Shown: positions 17,326 through 26,730 of the stretch, in pieces | Layout: every line of letters starts with the position of its first letter | Position numbering within the stretch: the first letter of the stretch is position 1 | Assembly (NCBI RefSeq): GCF_001238275.1 | Contig: NZ_LGTB01000038.1 | Coordinates: forward strand, 40,805 to 104,804 | Origin: Bradyrhizobium viridifuturi | Lineage (GTDB): Bacteria > Pseudomonadota > Alphaproteobacteria > Rhizobiales > Xanthobacteraceae | Length of the DNA stretch: 64,000 nt | Direction of reading: 5' to 3' | Position numbers and translations under genes: made by a program | Notes under the pieces: generated by a model | Database searches by the model: none | What the model saw: the letters and a program-made list of their open reading frames with translations, nothing else | Told to the model about the DNA's origin: nothing

Positions 17326-17808
17326 ATGCGTCGCTTCACTCTCCTCGCCGCTGCCGCCATTGCCACGCTCACCGCAATCGTTGGCGCCGACGCTCAACAG
17401 CCGATCCAGCGCGTGCAGGTCGGCGTCCTGGAATGCCGCGGTGGCGCGAGCGTCGGCTTCATCGTCGGTTCCGTGACCCATCTCGGCTGCGTGCTGCGCG
17501 CCAATGGCCTGCCCGAGGACCGCTACATCGCGACCATCCAGAAGGTCGGCATCGATCTCGGCATCACCCAAGAATCGGCGCTGGCCTGGGGCGTCTATGC
17601 ACCGGTGGAGCGGCTCGGACCGGGCGCGCTGTCCGGCAACTATGCCGGTGCGCAGGGCAGTGCGACGCTCGGCGTCGGCGTCGGCGGCAACGTGCTGGTC
17701 GGCGGCTCCGACAACACGATCGCGCTGCAGCCGCTCAGCGTGCAGGGTCAGGTCGGCGTCAACATCGCCGCTGGCCTCGAGAGCCTGGAACTGCGTCCGG
17801 GTCGCTAA
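17326..17808 (+). CDS. DUF992 family exported protein
   Basis: A 160-residue paralogue of the protein at 16479. It has a signal peptide (MRRFTLLAAAAIATLTAIVGADA) followed by VQVGVLECRGGASVGFIVGS, GIDLGITQESALAWGV and a glycine-rich GVGVGGNVLVGG. Aligned motifs show clear paralogy, but the His-rich tail is lacking. The stop codon is the first three bases of a family D repeat. Function unknown; probably periplasmic. Confidence 0.8.
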   Translation: MRRFTLLAAAAIATLTAIVGADAQQPIQRVQVGVLECRGGASVGFIVGSVTHLGCVLRANGLPEDRYIATIQKVGIDLGITQESALAWGVYAPVERLGPGALSGNYAGAQGSATLGVGVGGNVLVGGSDNTIALQPLSVQGQVGVNIAAGLESLELRPGR

Positions 17809-17854
17809 AGCATGATCCGGAAAAGTGCGAAGCGGTTTTCCGGAAAGATCATGC
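17806..17854. repeat. Short interspersed repeat, family D, copy 2
   Basis: Nearly identical to 11686-11734. Its first bases TAA provide the stop codon of the second DUF992 gene. Confidence 0.8.
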
Positions 17855-17903
17855 GCAAACAAGCGGCGAGAGTGCGATGACGTTCATTTGATCTCGTCAC
17901 GCT

Positions 17904-18836
17904 TTAAAGCCCGCGCTCACCGTTCTCCAGCCTGCCGAAGAAGCCGCGGGCTTCTTCGGCAACGATCCCGGGCGCTTCGGCGTGAACATAATGTCCGGTG
18001 TCGACGAACCTGATCGAAGGCTCGCGCCAATAGTCCCCCAGCCTGTCCGACCATTCGGGCGAGATCAGCGGATCGCGGCGGCCCCAGAGAAAGCGCGAGG
18101 GCACCTCGATGCGCGGTTGCGCCGGTAGCTTGCCCTCCAGCCAGAGCCGGCGATTGGGCGCGGACGAGAGATACCAGTCGAAGCCACCCTGGATGTTGCC
18201 CGGCTTCATGAAGCTGTCGACATAGGCTTCGAGCAGCTCGCCGAACACGGCGGGATTGTCGCCCGACCAATGGTCGAGGAAGTGACGGAAATAGAGCCGG
18301 CACGACTCGCGCGAACTGCCGACCAGTTGCGCCGCCCACGGCAGTTGCTGGAAGTATTGATACCAGACCTCGATCAGGTGGCCGGGCCCGCCGTAGCGCT
18401 GGCCGAGGCCCGGATAGGGCGTGCAGAGATAGAGCGTGCCGGTCAGCCGCCGCGGCTCACGATGCGACATCGCCTGCATGACATAGGCGCCGAGATCGCC
18501 GCCGATCACGCCGAAGCGGTCATGACCGAGCGCGTCCATGACCGCGAACATGTCCAGCGCGTGGCGCTCCGCGGTGGCCGACGCGTCAGGTGTCGGCGTC
18601 GGCTTGCCGGTGTCGCCGCAGCCGCGCAGATCGGGCGCGATCAGCTCGAAACAGTCGCCGAGGCGCAGCATCAGCGGACGCCACACCAGCCAGAACTCCG
18701 GCCAGCCATGGAGCAGCAGCAGAGGCGGGCCGTTGCCGAAGCGCGCGACGTTGACGGATAGGCCGCCGATATCGATCTTCTGTTGCGTGATGCCTGCCGC
18801 GGCTGCATCCGCGAAGGCCTTTTCCAGTGCCGTCAT
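17904..18836 (-). CDS. Alpha/beta hydrolase, epoxide-hydrolase-like
   Basis: A 310-residue alpha/beta-hydrolase. HGWPEF at about residue 43 is the oxyanion-hole HGxP motif of epoxide hydrolases and dehalogenases. The nucleophile elbow is GVIGGDLGAY with Asp114, differing from the classical HDWG by Gly before and Leu after the Asp. The catalytic His is in DTGHYVHAEAP. The ATG at 18836 matches the start of homology. Divergent from a LysR gene that may regulate it. Substrate unknown. Confidence 0.85.
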   Translation of the reverse strand: MTALEKAFADAAAAGITQQKIDIGGLSVNVARFGNGPPLLLLHGWPEFWLVWRPLMLRLGDCFELIAPDLRGCGDTGKPTPTPDASATAERHALDMFAVMDALGHDRFGVIGGDLGAYVMQAMSHREPRRLTGTLYLCTPYPGLGQRYGGPGHLIEVWYQYFQQLPWAAQLVGSSRESCRLYFRHFLDHWSGDNPAVFGELLEAYVDSFMKPGNIQGGFDWYLSSAPNRRLWLEGKLPAQPRIEVPSRFLWGRRDPLISPEWSDRLGDYWREPSIRFVDTGHYVHAEAPGIVAEEARGFFGRLENGERGL

Positions 18837-18900
18837 CTGCGACCTCCTGTGGTTGGCCGCAGGCTGTACGCGTTCGCGCGTCCGGTCCAATACTCGTTCG

Positions 18901-18925
18901 ATACGGTAGCAGAGCTATTGCGTAT
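18901..18925. promoter_or_regulatory. Candidate LysR operator
   Basis: A 25-bp nested inverted repeat: outer ATACG...CGTAT and inner TAGC-AGA-GCTA. It lies in the 125-bp divergent region between the hydrolase and lysR genes, 37 bp before the LysR start. It fits a LysR-type recognition site by geometry; binding is inferred. Confidence 0.45.
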
Positions 18926-18961
18926 GGCTGCCGCCGCCGGCCGCCGTGCTATAGCGGTGGC

Positions 18962-19867
18962 ATGGAATTGCGACACCTCAGATACTTCGTGGCGCTCGGC
19001 GAGGAATTGAATTTCACGCGGGCGGCCGAGCGGCTGCACATCGCGCAGCCGCCGCTCAGCCAGCAGATCCGCCAGCTCGAGGACGAGCTCGGCGTCACGC
19101 TGCTGCAGCGGAATAGTCGTCCGGTCAGGCTCACCGAGGCCGGCGAGATGTTTCTGGCGCGCGCACGCGCGCTGCTCGCAAGCTTCGAGAGCGCGGTTGC
19201 CGACACGCGGCGGGTCGGGCGCGGCCAGGCCGGCAAGCTCGCGATCGGATTCGTCGGCTCCGCCATGTTTGCCGGCCTGCCCGATATCATCGGCGCCTAT
19301 CGCGACGCCTGTCCCGATGTCGAGCTGGTGCTCGACGAGATGCTGGCGGCAGAGATTGCCGAGGCGTTGCGGCGGCGCCGGATCGACGTCGGCTTCGCAC
19401 GCCCGGCGCTACCAGCCGAAGCCGGGCTGGCGCAGCGCCTGATCCTCGATGAGCCCTATGTCGCGGCACTGCCGCGCGCGCATCCCCTCGCGGCGCGAGG
19501 CCACATTGCGCTCGCCGAACTGTCCGATGATGCTTTCGTGCTCTATCCGGCGCAACCGGAGCCTTCGGTCACGGGCCTGATCGTGAACGCGTGCCAGGCC
19601 GCGGGCTTTACGCCGCGGCTCGCGCAAGAGGTTCTGCATCTGCAAACCGCGATCGGCCTGATCGCCGCCGGTGTCGGCGTGTCGCTCGTTCCGGAGGCTG
19701 CGGCGCGCGCGCAGACCGGTCGCGGCGTGGCTTACGTTCCGCTTTCCGCGCCGATGGTGACGGCTCCGCTCACGGTTGCGTGGCGCGAGGAAGATGCGTC
19801 GCCTGCCGTGCAGCGCCTGCTCGACCTTGCGGCGCGCTGGCGCGAGATTGCACCCGCACGGAACTGA
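18962..19867 (+). CDS. LysR family transcriptional regulator
   Basis: A 301-residue LysR regulator. The N-terminal winged HTH begins MELRHLRYFVALGEELNFTR and has AERLHIAQPPLSQQIRQLE as the HTH core, typical of the CatR/BenM branch. The rest is a periplasmic-binding-protein-like effector domain. The ATG at 18962 is set by homology. It is divergent from the alpha/beta hydrolase, the usual arrangement for a LysR controlling its neighbour. Effector unknown. Confidence 0.9.
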   Translation: MELRHLRYFVALGEELNFTRAAERLHIAQPPLSQQIRQLEDELGVTLLQRNSRPVRLTEAGEMFLARARALLASFESAVADTRRVGRGQAGKLAIGFVGSAMFAGLPDIIGAYRDACPDVELVLDEMLAAEIAEALRRRRIDVGFARPALPAEAGLAQRLILDEPYVAALPRAHPLAARGHIALAELSDDAFVLYPAQPEPSVTGLIVNACQAAGFTPRLAQEVLHLQTAIGLIAAGVGVSLVPEAAARAQTGRGVAYVPLSAPMVTAPLTVAWREEDASPAVQRLLDLAARWREIAPARN

Positions 19868-20037
19868 CGCGTCGGACGCCTTCGTCCGGACGATGGCGGC
19901 GCGCAGCTCTGCGATCGTTAACCTCCGCGCCGCCGCACCGCAGCGACGTTTTCTCGCTTGCCAAATGTCAAACGCAGGCAGAGCATGAATGGTCGCCGAC
20001 CCAATCATGGGCCGAGCTCCAACACGAGGAGGCGGCA

Positions 20038-22085
20038 ATGGGACAAGACGTCAGAAGTCCCCGAGGTCCACGGTGCATCGCGCTGGTGGGCCCTTTCCAA
20101 AGCGGTAAAACCACACTTCTGGAAGCGATCCTGGCGCGCACGGGCGCCATCAAGACTGCCGGCAGCGTCGATGCCGGAACCTCCGTCGGCGATGCCAGCC
20201 CCGAGGCGCGTCAACACAAGATGGGCGTAGGTCTGACCGCCGCCGCCACCACCTTTATGGGGGACACCTACACCTTTATCGATTGCCCCGGCTCGATCGA
20301 ATTCGCGCACGATATGCGTGCCGCGTTGCCGGCGGTCGATGCCGCGGTCGTGGTCTGCGAAGCTGACGAGAAGAAGCTGCCGCAGCTGCAGATCATCCTG
20401 CGCGAGCTCGAGGAGCTCGGGATTCCCCGTTTCCTGTTCCTGAACAAGATCGACCGCGCCAACAAGCGCGTCCGCGAGACGCTTGCGACGCTGCAGCCGG
20501 CCTCGCGCGTGCCGCTGGTGCTGCGCCAGATCCCGATCTGGAATGGCGATCTGATCGAGGGTTTCGTCGATCTCGCGCTGGAACGTGCCTTCGTCTATCG
20601 CGAGCACAAGCCGTCGGAGGTGATGGCGCTCGAGGGCGGCAACCTCGACCGCGAGAAGGAAGCGCGCTTCTCGATGCTGGAGAAGCTCGCCGATCACGAC
20701 GACGCGCTGATGGAGCAATTGCTGGAGGATATCCAGCCGCCGCGCGATGCGGTGTTCGACGATCTCGCCCGCGAATTGCGCGACGGGTTGATCTGTCCGG
20801 TGCTGCTTGGTGCTGCGAGCCGCGAGAACGGCGTGCTCCGGTTGATGAAGGCGCTGCGTCACGAGGCGCCCGGCGTTGCCGAGACCGCCCAACGGCTCGG
20901 CATCAAGGACCAGAAGGATGCGCTGGCCTATGTGTTCAAGACGGTGCATCTGCAGCACGGCGGCAAGCTGTCGCTGGCGCGCGTGCTGATGGGCCATCTC
21001 GACGACGGCGCGACGCTGCAATCCTCGAGCGGCGACAGCGGACGCGTCTCCGGCATCCTCGCGGTCTCGGGCACGCATGACAGCAAGCGGCCGTCGGCGG
21101 AGGCCGGCGACACCGTCGCGCTCGGCAAGCTCGACGCAATCAAGACCGGCGACACGGTCTCCAGCGGCAAGACGGCCCCGGCCTCGCTGGTCAAGGTCGA
21201 ACCGGTGGCGGCGGTGCTGTCGATCTCGATCGCCGCGACCGATCGCAAGGACGACGTCAAGCTCGGCCAGGCGCTGCTGCGGCTGAACGAGGAGGACCCC
21301 TCGCTGACGATGATCCAGAACCCGCGCACCCACGACACCGTGCTGTGGGGGCAGGGCGAGATGCATCTGCGCGTCGCCCAGGAGCGGCTGAAGGACCGCT
21401 ACGGCGTCAACGTCAAATCGCATCCGCCGGCGATCGGCTACCAGGAGACCATCCGCAAAGCCATTACCCAGCGCGGCCGGCACAAGAAGCAGTCCGGCGG
21501 CCATGGCCAGTTCGGCGATGTGGTGCTCGACATCAAGCCGAAGCCGCGCGGGTCGGGCTTCGAATTCCACGAGAAGGTGGTCGGCGGCGCAGTGCCGCGC
21601 AACTATATCGGCGCGGTGGAGGAAGGCGTCGTCGACGCGCTGGCGCGCGGCCCGCTCGGTTTCCCGGTGATCGACGTCGACGTCACGCTGACCGACGGCT
21701 CCTACCACAGCGTCGATTCCTCCGATCTCGCGTTCCGCACCGCGGCGCGGATCGGGGTCAGCGAAGGCTTGCCGCAGTGCCAGCCGGTACTGCTGGAGCC
21801 GATCCACATGGTCGAGATCGTCTGTCCGACCGACGCCACCGCCAAGATCAATGCGATCCTGTCGGCGCGCCGCGGCCAGATCCTCGGTTTCGACACCCGC
21901 GAGGCTGGAGCGGCTGGGACTGCGTTCGCGCCACGATGCCGGAATCCGAGATCGGCGACCTCATCGTGGAGCTGCGTTCGGCCACGGCCGGCGCCGGCAC
22001 CTTCACCCGCCAGTTCGACCGCATGGCCGAAGTGACCGGCCGCGCCGCCGACCAGATCATCGCCGCGCATCGCGACGCGGCGTGA
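20038..22085 (+). CDS. Elongation factor G-like GTPase (3' frameshift)
   Basis: EF-G paralogue of about 682 residues. The G1 P-loop is VGPFQSGKTT (residues 17-26), G3 is DCPGSIEF and G4 is FLNKIDRA. Domains II-V follow, including GQGEMHLRVAQERL and GHGQFGDV. It is not a canonical FusA: the DTPGH histidine that activates GTP hydrolysis is Ser here. As sequenced the frame slips at about 21903; adding one G in GAGGGCTGG restores GWSGWDCVRATMPESEI and the domain V end to a stop at 22085. Strong GAGGAGG RBS. The cellular role of this paralogue class is unclear. Confidence 0.85.
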
Positions 22086-22179
22086 TGAAGCACCCCGCGA
22101 TCACGCCCGCGCGGCGTGATCGTTGGCAGGATGGCCGCAGCCAGCTAGCTTGCGTCCCTGATGGGGGCGCAACGACATC

Positions 22180-22821
22180 ATGCTTGAATCCCGCCGCAAC
22201 CTGGCGCTGGCCTGCGCGCTCAGCGCGCTGGCCGGTTATGTCGACGGCATCGGCTATCTGCATCTCGGCGGGCTGTTCGTCTCCTTCATGAGCGGCAACT
22301 CGACGCGGCTTGGCGTGACCTTGGCCGAGGGGCATTGGCAGCACGCGCTGGAGGCGCTGGAGCTGATCGTGCTGTTCGTCGGCGGCGCCGCGGCCGGCAG
22401 CCTGGTCGTGCTGAGTCCCCTCGCTCATCGGCAGACGTTGATCCTCCTCGGCGAGGCGCTGTTGCTGACCGCGGCGGCGCTGGCCTACGCGTATGGCCTG
22501 CCGCACGCCGCGGTCGCCGCCATCGTCCTGGCGATGGGGCTCGAGAATGCCGTGTTCCAGCTCGAGGGCGGCGCCGGGCTCGGTCTCACCTATGTCACGG
22601 GGGCGCTGGTCAAGGCCGGCCAGCTGATAGCCGCGGCGCTGACCGGCGGAGCAGGCTGGGCTTGGCTGCCCAACCTGCTGCTGTGGGCGGCGCTGGTCGC
22701 CGGTGCGCTCGGCGGCGCATTGGCCTACCGCTGGATCAATCTCGCTGCGATCTGGTTTGCCGCGGGCACCGCGTTTGCCCTCAGCGCGCTGGTTGCCGCA
22801 ACCGCGAAGCGGATGGATTGA
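22180..22821 (+). CDS. DUF1275 (YoaK-like) membrane protein
   Basis: A 213-residue integral membrane protein of the DUF1275/YoaK family, about six hydrophobic helices. The family signature GYVDGIGYLHLGGLFVSFMSGNS sits at the N-terminus, and GLTYVTGALVKAGQ in the middle. Possibly a transporter; no substrate known. Followed after about 30 bp by aroE, so the two may be co-transcribed. Confidence 0.85.
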   Translation: MLESRRNLALACALSALAGYVDGIGYLHLGGLFVSFMSGNSTRLGVTLAEGHWQHALEALELIVLFVGGAAAGSLVVLSPLAHRQTLILLGEALLLTAAALAYAYGLPHAAVAAIVLAMGLENAVFQLEGGAGLGLTYVTGALVKAGQLIAAALTGGAGWAWLPNLLLWAALVAGALGGALAYRWINLAAIWFAAGTAFALSALVAATAKRMD

Positions 22822-22852
22822 CAGCGCGGCTGCCTTGGCCGATGTCACGGTC

Positions 22853-23710
22853 ATGACATCCTCAAGCATGCCATCCCAAGGCAAAACCCGCGCCGCGTGC
22901 CTGATCGGGTGGCCGGCGGCGCATTCCCGCTCGCCGCTGATCCACCATTACTGGCTGCGCACGCTCGGCATCGAGGGCGGCTATGTGATCGAAGCGGTGC
23001 CGCCGGAGGATTTCAAGGATTTCCTGTTCCGCCTGTCGCTGCGTGGCTTCGTCGGCGCCAACGTCACCCTTCCGCACAAGGAGCAGGCGCTGGCGCTGTC
23101 GGCACCGGATGCGCGCGCCCGCGCCGTCGGCGCCGCCAACACGCTGTGGTTCGCCGATGGCGAGTTGCGCTCGACCAACACCGATGTCGAGGGCTTCATC
23201 AACAATCTCGACGCCTGCGCGCCGGGCTGGGACAAGACCGAGGACGCGCTGGTGCTCGGTGCCGGCGGCGCGGCGCGCGCGGTGGTGTTCGGACTGATCG
23301 AGCGCGGCATCACGCGGGTGCACCTGGTCAACCGCACCATCGGCCGCGCGCGCGCGCTCGCCGACCAGTTCGGCGCGCGTGTTCATCCGGCGACCTGGGA
23401 CGCGGTCGGCGAGTTGTTGCCGCGCTCAGGCCTGCTCGTGAACACGACCTCGCTCGGTATGCACGGCCAACCGGCGCTTCAGATCGATGTCTCCCTGTTG
23501 CCGCAGAGCGCGGTTGTTACCGATCTTGTCTATGTGCCGCTGGTGACGCCGCTGCTTGCGGCGGCCTCGGCGCGCTCGCTGAAGACTGCGGATGGGCTCG
23601 GCATGCTGCTGCACCAGGCCGTGCGCGGTTTTGAATTGTGGTTCGGGCAACGCCCGCAAGTCACTGCGGAACTGCGCGCACTCGTTGAGGCCGATCTCAC
23701 AAAGACTTGA
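22853..23710 (+). CDS. aroE: Shikimate dehydrogenase
   Basis: A 285-residue NADPH-dependent shikimate 5-dehydrogenase, the step that reduces 3-dehydroshikimate in aromatic amino-acid synthesis. Substrate-binding HSRSPLIHH and NVTLPHKE (catalytic Lys) and NTDVEGF (catalytic Asp) are in the N-terminal domain. The NADP-binding GAGGAARAV is in the middle, followed by the NRT element. The C-terminal DGLGMLLHQA is typical. Starts at 22853 or 22868 are both possible. Short aroE-like paralogues exist in rhizobia, so it may be a second copy. Confidence 0.85.
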   Translation: MTSSSMPSQGKTRAACLIGWPAAHSRSPLIHHYWLRTLGIEGGYVIEAVPPEDFKDFLFRLSLRGFVGANVTLPHKEQALALSAPDARARAVGAANTLWFADGELRSTNTDVEGFINNLDACAPGWDKTEDALVLGAGGAARAVVFGLIERGITRVHLVNRTIGRARALADQFGARVHPATWDAVGELLPRSGLLVNTTSLGMHGQPALQIDVSLLPQSAVVTDLVYVPLVTPLLAAASARSLKTADGLGMLLHQAVRGFELWFGQRPQVTAELRALVEADLTKT

Positions 23711-23775
23711 GGCCTGGAATAGCGTCTCCGGAACGGGGTCTCGTGTTAGTCCCCCGCGTTCCCTCCCGGAGATCA

Positions 23776-24405
23776 ATGATGCCTGCCAGCCGTTCCCAAC
23801 TCGTTCGTCCGTTCATTGCGCTCGCGATGGTGACGGCCTCCACGCTCTACGCGCTCGCGCAGCAGCCGCCGACACCGACCCGGGTGCGCGGAACCGTCGA
23901 GAATGTCGAGGGCGATACGCTGGCGGTGAAGTCGCGCAGCGGCGAGGACGTCAAGCTGCACATGGCGGGCAACATGGTGGTGCTCGGGCTCACCAAGATC
24001 GGCCTGTCCGACATCAAGGTCGGTTCCTTCATCGGCACGACAACGGTACCCGGCCCCGACGGCGTGCCGACGGCGGTTGAGGTGCATGTCTTCCCCGAAA
24101 ACATGCGCGGCACCGGCGAGGGCTCGCGGCCCTACGATCTGAAGCCGAACAGCAGCATGACCAATGCGACGGTCGCGGAATCCGTCGTCGGCAATGACGG
24201 CCATACCTTGCTGGTCAAGTACAAGGACGGCGAGAAGAAGGTGCAGGTCACGCCCGACACCCCCGTCGTGACCTATGTTCCCGGCGACAAGGCGGACCTG
24301 AAGGCCGGCGCCAAGGTCATCGCCTTCATGAAGAAGTTGCCCGACGGCTCGTTCGAAACCGACCGCGTCAGCGTCGGCCGCGACGGGCTGACCCCGCCGA
24401 TGTAA
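23776..24405 (+). CDS. Exported hypothetical protein, tandem paralogue 1
   Basis: A 209-residue protein with a signal peptide ending around YALAQQ and a domain built from beta-rich repeats: RVRGTVENVEGDTLAVKSRSG, GLSDIKVGSFIGTT, then VKYKDGEKKVQVTPDTPVVT. It resembles small OB/SH3-like cell-envelope proteins with KDG..V turns. I do not recognise a named family. The next gene (24679) is a clear paralogue in the same order. RBS GGAG upstream; start at 23776 or 23779. Confidence 0.65.
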   Translation: MMPASRSQLVRPFIALAMVTASTLYALAQQPPTPTRVRGTVENVEGDTLAVKSRSGEDVKLHMAGNMVVLGLTKIGLSDIKVGSFIGTTTVPGPDGVPTAVEVHVFPENMRGTGEGSRPYDLKPNSSMTNATVAESVVGNDGHTLLVKYKDGEKKVQVTPDTPVVTYVPGDKADLKAGAKVIAFMKKLPDGSFETDRVSVGRDGLTPPM

Positions 24406-24429
24406 CGCGAGGCGCCAGATCTCGTTGGG

Positions 24430-24476
24430 TCGTGGTTATGGGTTCCGGGTCGCGCTTTGCTTGCCCGGGACGACGA
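24430..24476. repeat. Partial palindromic repeat, family A (half copy)
   Basis: Contains GTGGTTATGGGTTCCGGGTC and GCTTGCCCGGGACGAC, matching the right half of the element at 25305-25444. The left half is missing. It sits in the 273-bp gap between the two paralogues. Confidence 0.7.
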
Positions 24477-24678
24477 AGATCGTGTGGCTCGTTCGCTTCA
24501 GCCGGGCTATGGCGGCTTGCGTCAAGCGCATCACCTGTCCGTTACTGCGGTAACAGTCCCTCATCCGGTGCGTAAATGTCGTGCAAGCCGTCACTCCAGT
24601 GGGGAGTTGTGGCTTGCACGGAATACCACCAATTCCCCGGTGTTCCCCTAATCGCCAGCCAAACCCATGAGGAACACC

Positions 24679-25287
24679 ATGTCGAAATCGCCGCTCTTCG
24701 CTGCATTGCTTCTCGTCGCCTTTGCCTCGACCGCGTCGGCGCAGCAGCCGCCGACGGTGCGCATTCGCGGCACCATCGAGGCCGTCGACGGCGCAATGCT
24801 GTCGATCAAGTCGCGCGACGGCGCCGAGATGAAGGTGCGGACCACGGATAACGTTGCAGTGTTCGGAGTTGCCAAGACCGATTTGTCGGAGATCAAGGCC
24901 GGTTCCTATATCGGGGTAACCGCGATGCCGGAGCCCGACGGGACGCAGAAGGCGATCGCGGTGCACATCTTCCCGGAAAACCAGCGCGGCGCCGCTGAAG
25001 GTTTTCGGCCCTGGGACCTGCGCGCCAATTCGACGATGACCAACGCCACCGTCGCCGAGACGGTGCAGGGCACCGACGGCCAGAACATCACGGTGAAATA
25101 CAAGGACGGCGAGAAGAAGGTCGTGGTGCCCCCGGGCACTCCGGTCGTCACCTTCGTCTCCGGCGACAAGTCGGAGCTGAAGCCGGGCGCCAAGATCATC
25201 ATCTTCGGCGCAGTGAAGAAGGATGACGGCACGCTGGAAGCCAACCGCGTCAATGTCGGCCGCGACGGCATCGCGCCGCCGATGTGA
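24679..25287 (+). CDS. Exported hypothetical protein, tandem paralogue 2
   Basis: A 202-residue protein homologous along its length to the one at 23776. It has a signal peptide ending near ASAQQ, then RIRGTIEAVDGAMLSIKSRDG, DLSEIKAGSYIGVTA, HIFPENQRGAAEG, SSMTNATVAE-like NSTMTNATVAE and GRDGIAPPM at the end (GRDGLTPPM in copy 1). The shared C-terminus and HVFPEN/HIFPEN core show tandem duplication. Start at 24679 is favoured by the AGGA spacing. Function unknown; probably periplasmic. Confidence 0.65.
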   Translation: MSKSPLFAALLLVAFASTASAQQPPTVRIRGTIEAVDGAMLSIKSRDGAEMKVRTTDNVAVFGVAKTDLSEIKAGSYIGVTAMPEPDGTQKAIAVHIFPENQRGAAEGFRPWDLRANSTMTNATVAETVQGTDGQNITVKYKDGEKKVVVPPGTPVVTFVSGDKSELKPGAKIIIFGAVKKDDGTLEANRVNVGRDGIAPPM

Positions 25288-25304
25288 CGTGCAGGCAAAC
25301 TCTC

Positions 25305-25444
25305 TCGACACGTTGTCCCGGCGAAAGCCGGGACCCATAACCACCGATGACGATTGTTGAGAAGAGTTGGGGCCACAATCGTACCAAATCTCGCACGGCT
25401 GTGGTTATGGGTCGCGCTGCGCTTGCCCGGGACGACGTGTCGAG
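25305..25444. repeat. Palindromic intergenic repeat, family A, copy 2
   Basis: Outer arms CTCGACACGTTGTCCCGG and CCGGGACGACGTGTCGAG (one mismatch) flank inner arms ending in GGGACCCATAACCAC and beginning GTGGTTATGGGTC. It lies between convergent genes and ends 15 bp before the lldD stop. Confidence 0.85.
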
Positions 25445-25458
25445 GCTGTCGCTCCGCC

Positions 25459-26595
25459 CTAAACCGCCAGCACCTTGTCGTCGATCTCGGCGATGGTGTT
25501 GACGCCGCACAGCCCCATCGTGGTGGTGAGTTCCTTGCCGAGGATGTCGAGCGCCTTGGCGACGCCCTCTTGGCCGCCCGCGCCGAGGCCATAGGCATAG
25601 GCGCGGCCGATCATGCAGGACTTCGCGCCGAGCGCGAGCGCGCGCATGATGTCCATGCCGGTGCGGATGCCGCCGTCGAACATGATCTCGAGCTGTGATC
25701 CGACCTCGTCGACGATCTCGGGCAGCACCTCGATCGAGGACGGTGCGCCATCGAGCTGGCGGCCGCCATGGTTGGAGACCACGATCGCCTGCGCGCCGCT
25801 CTTGGCGGCGAGCTCGGCGTCCTCGACATCGAGAATGCCCTTCAGGATCAGCTTGCCCGGCCAGATCGAGCGGATCCAGTCGATGTCCTTCCAGTTCAGC
25901 GTGGTGTCGAACTGCGATGCCGTCCATTCCGACAGCTTGACGATGTCGTCCATGCCTTTGACGTGTCCGGCGATGTTGCCGAAGGTGCGGCGCTTGCCTT
26001 GCAGCACGCCCGACACCCACGCCGGCTTGGTCGCGAAGTCGATCAGCTTCGACAGCGACCATTCCGGCGGCACGGTCATGCCGTTCTTGATGTCCTGGTG
26101 GCGCTGGCCGATCACCTGCAAATCGACGGTCAGTACCAGCGCCGAGCATTTCGCCGCGATCGCACGCTCGATCAGCGACTTGATGAAGCCGCGGTCCTTC
26201 ATGACGTAGAGCTGGAACCAGAACGGCTTGTCGACGGCGGCCGCGATGTCCTCGATCGAGCAGATCGACATCGTGCTCTGGGTGAAGGGAATGCCGGCCG
26301 CCTGCGCGGCGCGGCAGGCGTGGATCTCGCCGTCGCCATGCTGCATGCCGAGCAGGCCGACCGGGGCCAGGATCAGCGGCATCGCCGAGGGCTCACCGAG
26401 GATCGTGGTCGCGAGGGTGCGCTTGGATACATCGACCAGGATGCGCTGGCGGAACTTGATCTGCTGCAGGTCGTCGGAATTGGCGCGCAGCGTGTCCTCG
26501 GTGTAGGAGCCGCGGTCCGCATAATCGAAAAACGCCTTCGGAACCCGGCGCTTGTGCAACTGGCGCAGATCTTCGATGCAGGTAATGTGCTTCAT
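25459..26595 (-). CDS. lldD: FMN-dependent L-lactate dehydrogenase-type oxidase
   Basis: A 378-residue alpha-hydroxyacid-oxidising flavoprotein. It begins MKHITCIEDLRQLHKRRVPK; FDYADRGSYTEDTLRAN and LILAPVGLLGMQHGDGE are typical. The catalytic His and adjacent Arg are in VVSNHGGRQLDGA, and FMN contacts in MFDGGIRTGMDIMRALALGA. This fits the lactate dehydrogenase LldD group, which passes electrons to quinone at the inner face of the membrane. Other 2-hydroxyacids cannot be excluded. Convergent with the tandem paralogues. Confidence 0.88.
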   Translation of the reverse strand: MKHITCIEDLRQLHKRRVPKAFFDYADRGSYTEDTLRANSDDLQQIKFRQRILVDVSKRTLATTILGEPSAMPLILAPVGLLGMQHGDGEIHACRAAQAAGIPFTQSTMSICSIEDIAAAVDKPFWFQLYVMKDRGFIKSLIERAIAAKCSALVLTVDLQVIGQRHQDIKNGMTVPPEWSLSKLIDFATKPAWVSGVLQGKRRTFGNIAGHVKGMDDIVKLSEWTASQFDTTLNWKDIDWIRSIWPGKLILKGILDVEDAELAAKSGAQAIVVSNHGGRQLDGAPSSIEVLPEIVDEVGSQLEIMFDGGIRTGMDIMRALALGAKSCMIGRAYAYGLGAGGQEGVAKALDILGKELTTTMGLCGVNTIAEIDDKVLAV

Positions 26596-26730
26596 GGACG
26601 TTCCCGGCCCTTCTTCTTGTCGCAAGTCTGTTTGAGCAAGCCTTGTTGGTAAGCCTTGCGGGTGTTCGGTCTTGCCGTCATCTAGCATGGTTGGATGGTC
26701 CGCCAAATCGACCACGGATGGGAGAGCGCG

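Noticed and set aside
20005..21807. 600-codon open frame on the minus strand opposite the EF-G gene
   Set aside because: It is the antisense of a well-recognised EF-G gene; composition is Arg/His/Asp-rich with no homology. High GC gives long antisense frames.
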